Positions 46,939 through 56,110 of a DNA stretch of 64,000 nucleotides are shown in pieces. Source of the DNA: Streptomyces sp. NBC_01016 (GTDB lineage Bacteria; Actinomycetota; Actinomycetes; Streptomycetales; Streptomycetaceae). Positions within the stretch are counted from its first letter, which is position 1, and the number at the start of each line of letters is the position of its first letter. The notes below the pieces were generated by a model. The model made no database searches. It was not told the origin of the DNA and was given only the letters and a program-made list of their open reading frames with translations. A program made the translations under genes and the position numbers. The stretch is taken from assembly GCF_026341035.1 (NCBI RefSeq), contig NZ_JAPEOQ010000001.1, positions 3,286,001 to 3,350,000 on the forward strand, in the 5' to 3' direction.

Positions 46939-47526
46939 TCAGGCGGCGGGAAAGGCCCCCGGCCACGGCCCCGCGGTCGGAAGGTCCGGCTCCTCTTCGG
47001 TCGCCGTGTGGAACAGCTTGAACCCGCGCCGCTCGTAGTTCGCCATCGCGTGCTCGCCGTCCTTGCTGCAGGTGTGCAGCCACACCCGCTTCGTGGGCGT
47101 CAGCTCGGGCCACCGCTCGGCGAGATCCCACGCGCGCGCGACCGCGTACGACAAGAGGTGGCCGCCGATCCGCCGCCCGCGGAACGCCGGGATCAGGCCG
47201 AAGTAGACGACCTCCACCACGCCGTCGTCCTGCGCGTCCAGCTCCACGTACCCGGCGGGCGTCCCCTTCTCGTACGCGACCCATGTCTCGGCACCCGGAC
47301 GCGACAGCTGCTCCTGCCACTGCGCGTAGGTCCAGCCGAGCCGGTCGAGCCAGCGGATGTCGCTGCCCACGGACGCGTACAGGAACCGGCTGAACTCCGG
47401 GGAGGGGACCTCGGCGCGGGCGACGCGCACGTCGTCGCCCTCCGGCGGGGACGCGGGGCGCAGGTCGGAGGGCGCGGTCTGCTCCAGCGACCACGTGGTG
47501 ACGGTGAGGGTGTTGCTGCTGCTCAT
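46939..47526 (-). CDS. GNAT-family acetyltransferase
   Basis: A 195-residue GNAT protein. VEVVYFGLIPAFRGRRIGGHLLSYAVARAWDL is the acetyl-CoA loop (R-G-x-x-x-G/A). TKRVWLHTCSKDGEHAMANYERRGFKLF completes the C-terminal strand and helix. The ATG at 47526 is preferred over 47535. The substrate is unknown. It lies downstream of the MMPL gene beyond the 46-bp palindrome. Confidence 0.85.
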   Translation of the reverse strand: MSSSNTLTVTTWSLEQTAPSDLRPASPPEGDDVRVARAEVPSPEFSRFLYASVGSDIRWLDRLGWTYAQWQEQLSRPGAETWVAYEKGTPAGYVELDAQDDGVVEVVYFGLIPAFRGRRIGGHLLSYAVARAWDLAERWPELTPTKRVWLHTCSKDGEHAMANYERRGFKLFHTATEEEPDLPTAGPWPGAFPAA

Positions 47527-47571
47527 GCGGCACATCGGATCACGGCCGACGCGCTATGGCCAGGGCTGCTC

Positions 47572-47617
47572 AGGATGCGGGAGGATCCGGCAGCGCGCTG
47601 CCGGATCCTCCCGCATC
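47572..47617. terminator. Perfect 46-bp palindrome, probable terminator
   Basis: Bases 47572-47617 are an uninterrupted palindrome: 23-base arms from GGATGCGGGAGG to CCTCCCGCATCC, centre CGCG. It lies 9 bp after the stop of the leftward MMPL gene (47626) and upstream of the GNAT gene. An RNA hairpin of 20 or more pairs would terminate strongly. Confidence 0.85.
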
Positions 47618-47625
47618 CCGGGCTC

Positions 47626-49716
47626 TCAGTCGGTGTCGTGGGTGCGGCCGAGGCGGCCGGGCCACCAGGACTTCGGGCCGATGTCCCGGACCAGTGCGGG
47701 GACCAGCAGCGACCGTACGACCAGGGTGTCGAGCAGGACGCCGAAGGCCACGATGAACGCGATCTGCACCAGGAAGGCGAGCGGGATCACGCCGAGTGCG
47801 GCGAAGGTGGCGGCCAGCACGACGCCGGCCGACGTGATCACGCCGCCCGTCGCGACGAGCGCCCGCAGGATCCCGTCCCGCACCCCGTGCTCCAGGGACT
47901 CCTCGCGGGCCCTCGACATCAGGAAGATGTTGTAGTCCACGCCGAGCGCGACCAGGAACACGAACCCGTACAGCGGCACGGACGCGTCGGTGCCGCTGAA
48001 GCCGAAGACGTGCTTGAAGACGAGCGCGGAAATGCCCAGCGTCGCCACGAAGTTGAGCGCCACCGTCGCCACCAGGAGCAACGGCATCACCAGGGACCGC
48101 AGCAGCCCGATGAGGATCACCAGGATGATGGCGAGGACCACGGGAACGATCAGCGTCCGGTCGCGTTCTGCGGTGTGCTGGGTGTCGTACTGCTGCGCGG
48201 TGTAGCCGCCGACGAGGGCGTCGGCGCCGTCGACGGAGTGCAGCGCCGTACGGAGTTCGACGACCGTCTCCTTGGCCGCGTCGCTGTCGGCCGGGTCCTT
48301 CAGTGTGACGTCGACGCGCACCTTGCCGTCCACGACGCGGGGGGAACCGCCGCCCGGCCGTCCCTGCTCGGTGAGGACGGCCGCGCTCGCGACGCCGTCG
48401 ACCTTCTCGGCACGCGAGACGACCGCGTCCCGGTGTCCGGCGTCCGCGATCACCACGGCCGGGTTCCCGGAGCCGCCGGGGAAGTGCTCGGCCAGCGTGG
48501 CCTGCGCGGCGACCGAGGGTGCGTCGTTGACGAAGATCTCGTCGAGCGGCACGCCCTTCGAGTCGAGGGCGGGAGCGAAGGCCGCGCACGCCAACAGGCC
48601 GGCGAGGGCGATCGCCCAGATCTTGCGCGGCGCCCGCTCCACCGCCCGCGCGACGCGCCGCCACAGACCGTGCCCCGCGCCCGAGCCGTTGTCGGTGCGC
48701 ACCTTCGCGGGCCAGTACGCGGCGCCGCCCAGCAGGACAAGCGCGGCCGGCAGGAACGTGAGGGTGCTCAGGACGGCGCAGCCGATGCCGATGGCGCCGA
48801 CCGGGCCGAGCGCCCGGTTGTTGGTGAGATCGCTCAGCAGCAGGGCGAGCAGGCCGAGGGCGACGGTGGCGGCGCTGGCCACGATCGCCCCGGAGGAGCG
48901 GCGCAGCGCGGCCCGCATCGCGGCGAACCGGTCGGTGCCCGAGGCGAGTTCCTCGCGGTAGCGGGCGGTGAGCAGCAGCGCGTAGTCCGTCGCGGCGCCG
49001 ATGACCAGGATCGACAGGATGCCCTGCACCTGCCCGTCGACGCGTACGACGTCGTGGTCGGCCAGGGCGTAGACGACGGCGCAGGCGGCGCCGAGGGCGA
49101 GGACCGCCCCGATGATGATCACGAAGGGGAGCAGAACGCTGCGGTAGACCAGGATCAGGATCACCAGGACCGCCACGAGCGCGACCGACAGGAGCAGCCC
49201 GTCGATCCCGGCGAAGGCGTCGGACAGGTCGGCCTGGCTCGCCGCGGGGCCCGCGACGGCGACCGTCGTGCCCGGCACCTTCGACGCCGCGGACTCGACC
49301 GCGTCGAGCGTCGGCGCGAGTCGGTCCCCCAGATCGGGGCGGAGCTGCACGACCCCTTGCAGGGCCTCGCGGTCGTCCGACGGCAGGGCGGGCGACACCT
49401 GTCCCACGACGCCGGGCTCGCCCTTCAGCGTGGCCAACGCGCGCGTGGCGGCGGCCTGTTGGTCGTCGGTTATCCGGCCCCCGCCGTCGGCGGTCCACAC
49501 GACCACCGCGGGGAGCGTCTCGTCCTCGCTGAAGGCGCGCTGCGCGTCGATCACGCGCGTGGACTCCGCGTTGCGCGGCAGGAAGGCCGCCTGGTCGTTG
49601 GTGGCTACCTCGCCGAGTTTCCCGGCGTACGGACCGAGCGTGCCGCCGATGGCGAGCCAGCCGAACAGCAGGACGATCGGCACGAGCCAGCGGGCGCGTC
49701 GGTGGGTGCGGGGCAT
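47626..49716 (-). CDS. MMPL-family RND transporter
   Basis: A 696-residue MMPL transporter. It has an N-terminal helix (WLVPIVLLFGWLAIGGTLG) and a loop domain. The first bundle contains VVRVDGQVQGILSILVIGAATDYALLLTARYREEL (Asp-Tyr of the proton relay). The second bundle has GFVFLVALGVDYNIFLMSRAREE. It is divergent in sequence from the MMPL protein at 31248-33527. The MarR-type gene lies upstream on the same strand, with a CTCAAT/ATTGAG operator between. Drug or lipid export under MarR control is likely. Confidence 0.9.
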   Translation of the reverse strand: MPRTHRRARWLVPIVLLFGWLAIGGTLGPYAGKLGEVATNDQAAFLPRNAESTRVIDAQRAFSEDETLPAVVVWTADGGGRITDDQQAAATRALATLKGEPGVVGQVSPALPSDDREALQGVVQLRPDLGDRLAPTLDAVESAASKVPGTTVAVAGPAASQADLSDAFAGIDGLLLSVALVAVLVILILVYRSVLLPFVIIIGAVLALGAACAVVYALADHDVVRVDGQVQGILSILVIGAATDYALLLTARYREELASGTDRFAAMRAALRRSSGAIVASAATVALGLLALLLSDLTNNRALGPVGAIGIGCAVLSTLTFLPAALVLLGGAAYWPAKVRTDNGSGAGHGLWRRVARAVERAPRKIWAIALAGLLACAAFAPALDSKGVPLDEIFVNDAPSVAAQATLAEHFPGGSGNPAVVIADAGHRDAVVSRAEKVDGVASAAVLTEQGRPGGGSPRVVDGKVRVDVTLKDPADSDAAKETVVELRTALHSVDGADALVGGYTAQQYDTQHTAERDRTLIVPVVLAIILVILIGLLRSLVMPLLLVATVALNFVATLGISALVFKHVFGFSGTDASVPLYGFVFLVALGVDYNIFLMSRAREESLEHGVRDGILRALVATGGVITSAGVVLAATFAALGVIPLAFLVQIAFIVAFGVLLDTLVVRSLLVPALVRDIGPKSWWPGRLGRTHDTD

Positions 49717-49745
49717 GGGTCTCCCAAGGAAGGCGGCCGGACAAT

Positions 49746-49774
49746 CTCAATTGGAAAGTATCTCAATGATTGAG
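49746..49774 (-). promoter_or_regulatory. MarR-type operator upstream of the MMPL gene
   Basis: CTCAAT-g-ATTGAG (49762-49774) is a perfect inverted repeat, with another CTCAATTG copy 16 bp away (49746-49753). The sequence is AT-rich in an otherwise GC-rich region. MarR proteins bind such 13-20 bp repeats. It lies just upstream of the MMPL start. Confidence 0.65.
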
Positions 49775-49886
49775 TTAACCCGGATGGTGGCATACGCCGT
49801 TCCTTCTGCCGAAGCCGGGCCCGTGGATGCGGGGGATACGGTCGAAAAGGATCTGGACCCGAGGGCTGCCCAGGTGAGAGGGCTGC

Positions 49887-50384
49887 CTAGGTTCGAGGGC
49901 TCTCGACCGCGGCGAGCTCCTCGTTGAGCGAGCCCAGGAACCGCACCACGACGTCCAGTTCCGCCGCGCTGAAGTCGCCGCGCACCCGGTCGGCCGCCTC
50001 GGCGAGCGGCCCGAAGTACTTGCGCGCCCGCGCCTGCGCCCCCGGCACGTACTGAAGATGAACCACCCGCCGGTCCTGGCTCTCCCGCACCCGCCGCAGA
50101 TGGCCGGCGCGTTCGAGCCGGTCCACGCAGGCGCTCACCGCGCCGGACGTCAGGCCGAGGCGGCGGCGCAGCACACTCGGGGTGACGGGCTCCGCGGAGT
50201 CCAGGACGACGGCGAGCGCCTGCACGTCCGTGGGGTGCAGGCTCTGGCCGGTGGCGAAGCCGTGCACCACCCGCGTGAGTTCTCCGTTGAGGCGGCGCAG
50301 CTCCACCGCGAGATGCCGCAGGTCCGCCTGCGCGGACGCGGCCCCTTCGGCGGCTTTCTCGGCCCGTCCACCCACGCCCACCAC
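49887..50384 (-). CDS. MarR-family regulator
   Basis: A 165-residue winged-helix regulator. The DNA-binding core is SVLRRRLGLTSGAVSACVDRLERAGHLRRVRESQDRRVVHLQYV, with wing residues ESQDRR typical of MarR. The helical dimer domains flank it. It probably represses the MMPL exporter gene 170 bp downstream in the same direction. Confidence 0.9.
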   Translation of the reverse strand: MVGVGGRAEKAAEGAASAQADLRHLAVELRRLNGELTRVVHGFATGQSLHPTDVQALAVVLDSAEPVTPSVLRRRLGLTSGAVSACVDRLERAGHLRRVRESQDRRVVHLQYVPGAQARARKYFGPLAEAADRVRGDFSAAELDVVVRFLGSLNEELAAVESPRT

Positions 50385-50454
50385 TGCGTTCCCTTCGCGT
50401 GGGACGGTGCCCGTTCGGCACCGTCCGCTCGATCCTGTACGAGGGTGCGCCAGC

Positions 50455-51117
50455 TTACTCGGGCCGCCCGGGCGCGCCTGACGTGCGGCTTCGGTCGGCG
50501 GGCCGGTCGGGGCGGCGGATGACGTCCAGCGGCGCCCGGTGCCACGGGCTCTTGCGGTTCGCCGGGTCGAGCAGGGACTTCATGTGCGCGTCGGCGACGT
50601 CCCGCGGGGCGATCAGCGACTCGGAGGGCGTCCCCTGCGCGCCTTCGTGCCAGACCGAGAGGCCGAGGAGGTAGTGGTCGGCGTACTCCTGCCACGTGTT
50701 GTACGTGCCCGCCACCTGCGGCACCACGTTCTTGAGCAGGTTCCACGCGTCCGCCTCGGAGAGCAGCCCCGCGGCGAAGCCGCAGCGCGCGATGTCCGCG
50801 TACAGGGCGATGTCCCAGGCCAGCGGTGCCACGCCGACCCGGGCGCGGGCCTGCTCGCGGAACCCCGACCGCGCCAGCGCGCCGAGCCGCCCCAGCAGCT
50901 CGTCCCGCGTGCCGCTCTCCCACTGCCCGGCCAGCCGGCGCCGCGCCTTGTCGTCGTCGATGCGGGTGAACGGATAGAGCGTGGTGCGCGACGCGTCCTT
51001 GTCCGGGCGTACGGGTGCGCTCAGGGACACCATCCAGAGCTGGTGCAGGGTGAGCGGTGTGCGGTAGCGCCGCTCCGCCTTGGGTCTGATGCGCGGGATA
51101 CGTTCGAACATGGACAT
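50455..51117 (-). CDS. DUF1266-domain protein
   Basis: A 220-residue protein matching DUF1266: WDIALYADIARCGFAAGLLSEADAWNLLKNVVPQV and TYNTWQEYADHYLLGLSVW. The basic N-terminus (RIRPKAERRYR) and Arg-rich C-terminus surround it. The function is unknown. It stands alone. Confidence 0.75.
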   Translation of the reverse strand: MSMFERIPRIRPKAERRYRTPLTLHQLWMVSLSAPVRPDKDASRTTLYPFTRIDDDKARRRLAGQWESGTRDELLGRLGALARSGFREQARARVGVAPLAWDIALYADIARCGFAAGLLSEADAWNLLKNVVPQVAGTYNTWQEYADHYLLGLSVWHEGAQGTPSESLIAPRDVADAHMKSLLDPANRKSPWHRAPLDVIRRPDRPADRSRTSGAPGRPE

Positions 51118-51174
51118 GCGGCCGGAGCGTACCGAACCAATCTGAGCCTCTGTGGCGGGCCTCTCAAGCCCCGC

Positions 51175-52149
51175 TCAGCGCCGCGCCAACCGCACCGCCA
51201 ACTCGAACGCGTTCCGGATCGACCCGGTGTTGGCCGCCCCCCGTCCGACCAGGTCGAACGCAGTGCCATGCGCCGGCGTACAGATCGGAATCGGCAACCC
51301 ACCCGCGATGGTCACACCCCCGTCGAAGCCCATCAGCTTCATCGCGATCTGCCCCTGGTCGTGGTACATCGTCAGCACCCCGTCGAACTCCCCGGCCCGC
51401 GCCTTCAGAAAGATCGTGTCGGAGGGGAACGGCCCGCTCAGGTCGAGCCCACCCTCGCGCAGGTCGCGAATCGCGGGCGCGATGATGTCCAGCTCATGAC
51501 GGCCGAAGCGCCCGTTCTCACCCGCGTGCGGATTCAGCGCACACACCCCGATACGTGGCACCCCGACCCCCGCGCCCCGCAGCACCCGGTCCAGGAGCCG
51601 CCCCGCCTCCGTGACCCGTTCGTATGTGATCCCGGCGTCGACCTCGGCGATGGAGACGTGCGAGGTGACGCGCGCGGTCCACAGACCGGGCACCACGTTG
51701 AGCTCGGAGGTGAAGGAGTCGACGCCCAACTCCTCCTCGAACCACCGCAGTTCATCGCTCTGCGTCATCCCGGCCAGATGCAACGACGACTTGTTGAGCG
51801 GAGCGAAAAGCATCGCGCCGACCTCACCCGTCCGCGCCAGATCGAGCCCGGTCTTCAGACGGTCGAGCGCCCAGCGCCCGCCCTCCGCCGTCGCCGCCTT
51901 GCGCTGGAAGCCGCCACTCGGACGCTCGGGCGCGGGTCCCGGATGCAGCAACTCCCGTGCCCAGCCCAGGTCCACGCCCGCGTCCTCGCCCGCCGAGCGC
52001 AGCTCCTCTTCGTCGGCGAGGAGCACGAGATCGGCGGCCGCACGGGTCTTCGGGGCGTCGAGCAATCGGGCCACCAGCTCGGGCCCGATTCCGGCCGGGT
52101 CGCCGAACGTCACAGCCACACGCGGAAGTTCAGAAGTCTGCGTACTCAT
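51175..52149 (-). CDS. PdxA-type 4-phosphate dehydrogenase (PdxA2-like)
   Basis: A 324-residue PdxA-fold NAD-dependent enzyme. VAVTFGDPAGIGPEL, APLNKSSLHLAGMTQSDEL and CALNPHAGENGRFGRHE are the conserved blocks, and MYHDQGQIAMKLMGFD and TPAHGTAFDLVGRGAAN give the metal His/Asp and product region. Canonical PdxA makes part of vitamin B6. PdxA2 versions oxidise and decarboxylate 4-phospho-threonate or -erythronate to dihydroxyacetone phosphate. Here the partners (tripartite importer, sugar isomerases, GntR) point to the catabolic PdxA2 role. The 4-bp ATGA overlap with tctA shows it is in the transporter operon. Confidence 0.85.
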   Translation of the reverse strand: MSTQTSELPRVAVTFGDPAGIGPELVARLLDAPKTRAAADLVLLADEEELRSAGEDAGVDLGWARELLHPGPAPERPSGGFQRKAATAEGGRWALDRLKTGLDLARTGEVGAMLFAPLNKSSLHLAGMTQSDELRWFEEELGVDSFTSELNVVPGLWTARVTSHVSIAEVDAGITYERVTEAGRLLDRVLRGAGVGVPRIGVCALNPHAGENGRFGRHELDIIAPAIRDLREGGLDLSGPFPSDTIFLKARAGEFDGVLTMYHDQGQIAMKLMGFDGGVTIAGGLPIPICTPAHGTAFDLVGRGAANTGSIRNAFELAVRLARR

Positions 52150-53675
52150 GAGGTCTTCTCCGGAGTCTTGGGTTCGGGGGCCTCTGCGGCCTCGGGGACG
52201 GTACGTGCGCGGCGCAGCCTGCGGGTCACCGGCGGGCCGGCCACCAGCACCACGGCGAGCGCCAGGATCGTCACCGCGGCCGGGCTGTGCAGGATGAGCA
52301 GGGAGTCCTCGCCCGACAGTGCCGACGTCTGAACCAGCGCCTTCTCGAACAGCGGGCCGATGACCAGGCCGAGGACGAGCGGCGCCACGGGGAAGTTGAG
52401 CCGCTTCATCGCGTAGCCGACGAGCCCGAAGAACAGCACGATCCAGATGCTGAACATGCTGTTCTTCACCGAGTACGCGCCGATCAGCGAGGTCACGATG
52501 ATCAGCGGGTACAGGAACGCGTAGCGCACGCGCAGGAGTTGGGCGAAGACCGGCGCCAGCGGCAGGTTGAGGATCAGCAGCAGAAGGTTGCCGATGAAGA
52601 AGGAGACCAGCAGGCCCCACACCAGCTCCGGCTGGTTCTCGAAGAGCAGCGGGCCCGGCTGGATCCCGTAGACGAGGAACGCGCCGAGCAGTACCGCCGT
52701 CGTCGCGCCGCCGGGGACGCCGAGGACGAGGGTCGGCACGAAGTTGGCGTTGGAGGCGGAGTTCGTGGCCGCGTCCGGGGCGACGACGCCCTCGATGGCG
52801 CCGGTGCCGAGCTGCTTGCGGTTGCGGGAGAACCGCTTCTCCGCCCCGTACGCCATGAACGACGCGAGCGTCGTGCCCGCGCCCGGCAGACAGCCGAGGA
52901 GGAAGCCGAGGACGGTGCCGCGCGCGGTCGGGGCGGCCGCCCGCTTCAGGTCCTCCTTCGTCAGGAGCAGATCGCGGAACCGGGCCCGGATCGGCTCGGC
53001 CATGCCGATGTGCAGCTGGTTGAGCAGCTCGCCGATCGCGAACAGGCCGATCATGACCTCGACGAACGGGATGCCGCCGAACAGGTCGATCTGGCCGAAC
53101 GTGTAGCGGGGCGTGCCGCTGCCGCCGTCCACGCCGACGCAGCCGATGAGCACGCCGGTGAGGCCGAGCGCCATGCCGAGCAGCAGATTGCGGCCCGAGA
53201 AGACGACGATCGTGCACAGGCCGAGGATCATCACGGCGAGCATTTCGGGCGGCCCGAAGTCGAGCGCGAGATGCGCGAAGAACGGGGCCACCGCCATCAG
53301 CGCGATCAGCGACACCATCGCCGAGACGAACGCGCCGAGCGCCGAGATCGCGAGCGCGGGACCGGCTCTCCCGGCCCGTGCCATGCGATAGCCGTCGAGG
53401 GTGCTGACCACCGATGACGCCTCGCCGGGCGTCGCGATGAGGATCGCGGTGATCGTCGCCCCGAACTGGGCGCCGTGGTAGATCCCGGCCAGCATGATCA
53501 GCGCGGTGAGCGGCGAGAAGGTGAGCGTGACCGGGATCAGGATGGCGACACCGGTCGCCGAACCGAGCCCCGGCAGAATGCCGATCACGGTGCCGAGGAG
53601 CACGCCGACGAAGCACCACAGGACGTTCTCGGGGCTGAGCGCCGCACCGAATCCGGTGACGAGATGGTCGATCAC
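52146..53675 (-). CDS. tctA: Tripartite tricarboxylate transporter, large membrane subunit (TctA)
   Basis: A 509-residue TctA protein with about 12 helices. The family signatures are GILPGLGSATGVAILIPVTL, YHGAQFGATITAILIATPGE and LLGCLPGAGTTLASFMAYGAEK. GVVAPDAATNSASNANFVPTLVLGVPGGATTA is the duplicate motif. It forms the sodium-driven channel with TctB and receives the solute from the lipoprotein TctC. The GTG start at 53675 overlaps the tctB stop (GTGA). Confidence 0.93.
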   Translation of the reverse strand: MIDHLVTGFGAALSPENVLWCFVGVLLGTVIGILPGLGSATGVAILIPVTLTFSPLTALIMLAGIYHGAQFGATITAILIATPGEASSVVSTLDGYRMARAGRAGPALAISALGAFVSAMVSLIALMAVAPFFAHLALDFGPPEMLAVMILGLCTIVVFSGRNLLLGMALGLTGVLIGCVGVDGGSGTPRYTFGQIDLFGGIPFVEVMIGLFAIGELLNQLHIGMAEPIRARFRDLLLTKEDLKRAAAPTARGTVLGFLLGCLPGAGTTLASFMAYGAEKRFSRNRKQLGTGAIEGVVAPDAATNSASNANFVPTLVLGVPGGATTAVLLGAFLVYGIQPGPLLFENQPELVWGLLVSFFIGNLLLLILNLPLAPVFAQLLRVRYAFLYPLIIVTSLIGAYSVKNSMFSIWIVLFFGLVGYAMKRLNFPVAPLVLGLVIGPLFEKALVQTSALSGEDSLLILHSPAAVTILALAVVLVAGPPVTRRLRRARTVPEAAEAPEPKTPEKTS

Positions 53676-54205
53676 AGCTGGCTCCAGACGGCGGGGTCGA
53701 AGAGACCGAACGGCAGCGGGATGCCGAGGATCGTGATGAACAGCAGATAGGACACGGCGAACACGAGCACCGCCACGAGCACACTGCGCGCGAGCGGCTG
53801 ACGCTCCACAACCGCCGTGAGGAACAAGGTCATCAGGGTCAGCGCGGGCAGCAGCCCGAGGAACGGCACGAGCAGCGCGGTGACCACCATCGTCACCACG
53901 ACCACGATCAGCTTCGTGCGAACCCGCTGCGCCTCCTCGGCGCCGACCTCGGCCGCCTCCTCGACGTGCCCGTCGCCCTCCAACACCGAGCCCGTACGCA
54001 GTTCCTGACGCACCAGCAGCAGGCCGAGGACGGCGAGCAGCAGGCCGGCCGTGCGAGGCATCACGCCGGCGCCGATGGTGCCGTCCTCCGGCTGGGTCCA
54101 CGGATAGGCGAAGGAGCCCGCGAAGAACAGCGTGCCGAGCGCGGTCAGTACGCCGTACGCGATGAGGACCGGGCGGCGCGCCCGCGCCGGGATGGGGGTC
54201 GTCAC
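53672..54205 (-). CDS. tctB: Tripartite tricarboxylate transporter, small membrane subunit (TctB)
   Basis: A 177-residue protein with four hydrophobic segments (LIAYGVLTALGTLFFAGS, GLLLAVLGLLLVR, LIVVVVTMVVTALLVPF, LVAVLVFAVSYLLFITIL), separated by an acidic loop (EEAAEVGAEEAQR). Size and topology match TctB. GTG at 54205 overlaps the tctC stop. Confidence 0.85.
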   Translation of the reverse strand: MTTPIPARARRPVLIAYGVLTALGTLFFAGSFAYPWTQPEDGTIGAGVMPRTAGLLLAVLGLLLVRQELRTGSVLEGDGHVEEAAEVGAEEAQRVRTKLIVVVVTMVVTALLVPFLGLLPALTLMTLFLTAVVERQPLARSVLVAVLVFAVSYLLFITILGIPLPFGLFDPAVWSQL

Positions 54206-55176
54206 TTGAGGTCCTCCTTCACCTGGGCGTCGTACGTCTTGAGATACGCGGCGAACTCCGGGCCGCTGCGGTGGGCGGGCGTGAGCATGTCGGCCTTCAG
54301 GTACGCGTGGTACGCCTTCGACTTCATGGCCCGCTCCAGCGACCTGATCCAGTACCTGCGCTGTACGTCGTCGATCCCGGCGGGCGCGAACACCCCCCGC
54401 CACAAGGTGACTTCGGCATCCAATCCCTGCTCCTTGGCCGTCGGAACCTTGCCGAGGACCGGGTCGTCATAGCGCTTCGCGGTCATGGTGCACAGCGCCT
54501 TCATGTCACCGCTCTGCAGATACGGCTTCGCCGACGAGGCGCTGGAGGGCGCGATGTCGATCTGCTTGCCGAGCAGCCCGGTCAGCACCTCGCCGGTCGA
54601 GCCGTAGGGCACGACGCCGAACTTCCCGCCCTGCTTCTTGAACTTGCCGATCACCAGCGCGTCCGCGCCCGTCTTGCCGCTCGACCCGGTGACGACACGC
54701 TTCTCGCGCGCGGCCCGCACCACGTCCGGGCAGGTCTTGTACGGGGAGTCCTTGCGGGCCACGACGATGCGGGAGTCCTCCGCGAACATCATCAACGGCG
54801 TGAACGACTTGTACGTGAACGGCACGTCGTACACGAGCGGGAGCGTGTTGAGGGCGCCCTCCGCGACGAGCAGCGCGTTGCCGTTGCCCTCCTCGGCGAG
54901 GAAGCCGGCCCAGCCGACGGCGCCCGAACCACCCTCCTTGTTCTCGACGTTGACGTGATAGCCGCCGTCGAGCTCATTGAGCCCCTGAGCCATCACACGC
55001 GCCGAGCGGTCGCTGCCGCCACCCGGCGCGAACGCGACGAGCGCGGAGACCGAGCCGCGCGGATGCCAGTCCTTCGGCACCTCGGGGGTGGCGTTGAGCA
55101 AGGTGCACGAGGTGAGTGCGGTGACCAATGCCGTGGCTCCGGCGAGACGGCACGCCGCACGCAGTGGTGACGTCAT
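54202..55176 (-). CDS. tctC: Tripartite tricarboxylate transporter, solute-binding lipoprotein (TctC)
   Basis: A 324-residue TctC/Bug-type binding protein. The lipoprotein signal ends ALVTALTSC, with the lipidated Cys at about residue 24. VSALVAFAPGGGSDRSARVMAQ, VENKEGGSGAVGW and VPYGSTGEVLTGLLGKQIDIAPSS are Bug-family features for a carboxylated ligand. It is the first gene of the operon tctC-tctB-tctA-pdxA. AGGAAGG precedes the ATG at six bases. The promoter carries a GATCCTATGGGAT element shared with the isomerase operon. Confidence 0.9.
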   Translation of the reverse strand: MTSPLRAACRLAGATALVTALTSCTLLNATPEVPKDWHPRGSVSALVAFAPGGGSDRSARVMAQGLNELDGGYHVNVENKEGGSGAVGWAGFLAEEGNGNALLVAEGALNTLPLVYDVPFTYKSFTPLMMFAEDSRIVVARKDSPYKTCPDVVRAAREKRVVTGSSGKTGADALVIGKFKKQGGKFGVVPYGSTGEVLTGLLGKQIDIAPSSASSAKPYLQSGDMKALCTMTAKRYDDPVLGKVPTAKEQGLDAEVTLWRGVFAPAGIDDVQRRYWIRSLERAMKSKAYHAYLKADMLTPAHRSGPEFAAYLKTYDAQVKEDLK

Positions 55177-55199
55177 CGTCGACCTTCCTGCGGATCCGA

Positions 55200-55212
55200 G
55201 ATCCTATGGGAT
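55200..55212. promoter_or_regulatory. Putative GntR operator upstream of tctC
   Basis: GATCCTATGGGAT (55200-55212) is a near-palindrome 24 bp upstream of the tctC start. It is almost identical to GATCCTATAGGGTC at 56111. Both flank the GntR gene at 55324-56055. Confidence 0.65.
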
Positions 55213-55323
55213 ATGGCCGTGACCGTAGGTGTGCCGAAGGAGCCATGACAAGAGGCGTGCGTGAATTGCCGCCGTGCAAGCGGAAGTTGACCTTGGAGTG
55301 CGTCTCGCCGCTACGCGCCGTTG

Positions 55324-56055
55324 TTACGCGTCATCGAGCGAGCGCCGCTCGACACCCTCCAGGTGCGTGCGCATCGCGCGGGCCGGCGCCTCGGGGTCGC
55401 CGGACTCGAACGCGGCGAGGATCGCGGTGTGCTCGGCGATGGCCTGGTCGATGTCGAACGTGCCGTGGTCGACGGTCTGCCGCATCCGGTGCACGTGCGC
55501 GCTCAGCGACTCGGCCATCGCCGCCATGAACCGGTTCTGCGCCGCCTGGATGATCAACAGGTGGAACGCCCAGTCGGCGGCGAAGTACTCGCGCAGATCG
55601 GAGTTGTCGGTGGTGGTGCTGTGCGCTTGGTCGCCGCCGCGCAGCTTGCGCACGCGGTGCGCCGCGAGCACATGACGGGCGTGCGCGGCCTGCAGCTCCG
55701 GCACCAGGTCCTCGGTGTGCGCGAGGGCCCGCTCCACCGCGCCGAGTTCCAACATGATGCGGGCGTCGAAGAGTTCGGTGACCTGCTCGGGGGAGAGTGG
55801 CGGCGCCACCTTGTACCCCTTGAGCGCGACCCGGTTGACCAGACCCGTGTGCTCCATTTGAACGAGCGCCTCGCGCACGGGAGTTGGTGACACCCCCAGC
55901 TCGCGGGCGAGCGAGTCGATGCCGAGCGAGGAGCCGGGCGGCGTCGAGCCGTCGAGCAGCTTCTCCAGGATCGCGTCGTACACCCCGTCGCGCAGCGCGC
56001 GGCGTTCCACGAGCGGGGAGTTGGGGCTCTGTGGGTGCGTGCTCTTCGGGGTCAT
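55324..56055 (-). CDS. GntR/FadR-family regulator
   Basis: A 243-residue FCD-type GntR regulator. The winged helix is AILEKLLDGSTPPGSSLGIDSLARELGVSPTPVREALVQMEHTGLV. The FCD domain (90-235) has LFDARIMLELGAVERALAH, DWAFHLLIIQAAQNRFM and HTAILAAFESGDPEAPARAMRTHLEGVERR. The metal- or ligand-binding His/Asp residues are present. It lies between the divergent transporter operon and the isomerase operon and is presumably their common repressor, released by a pathway intermediate. Confidence 0.9.
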   Translation of the reverse strand: MTPKSTHPQSPNSPLVERRALRDGVYDAILEKLLDGSTPPGSSLGIDSLARELGVSPTPVREALVQMEHTGLVNRVALKGYKVAPPLSPEQVTELFDARIMLELGAVERALAHTEDLVPELQAAHARHVLAAHRVRKLRGGDQAHSTTTDNSDLREYFAADWAFHLLIIQAAQNRFMAAMAESLSAHVHRMRQTVDHGTFDIDQAIAEHTAILAAFESGDPEAPARAMRTHLEGVERRSLDDA

Positions 56056-56110
56056 CTCGCCGTCCAGGTTATCCGAGGGGGAGTGCGGACAGTCTGTCGG
56101 GGACAGAATA

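Noticed and set aside
51175-53811. Apparent fusion of PdxA with a membrane protein in one frame
   Set aside because: The first 550 codons are an out-of-frame reading of tctA; the PdxA start at 52149 overlaps the tctA stop by ATGA.
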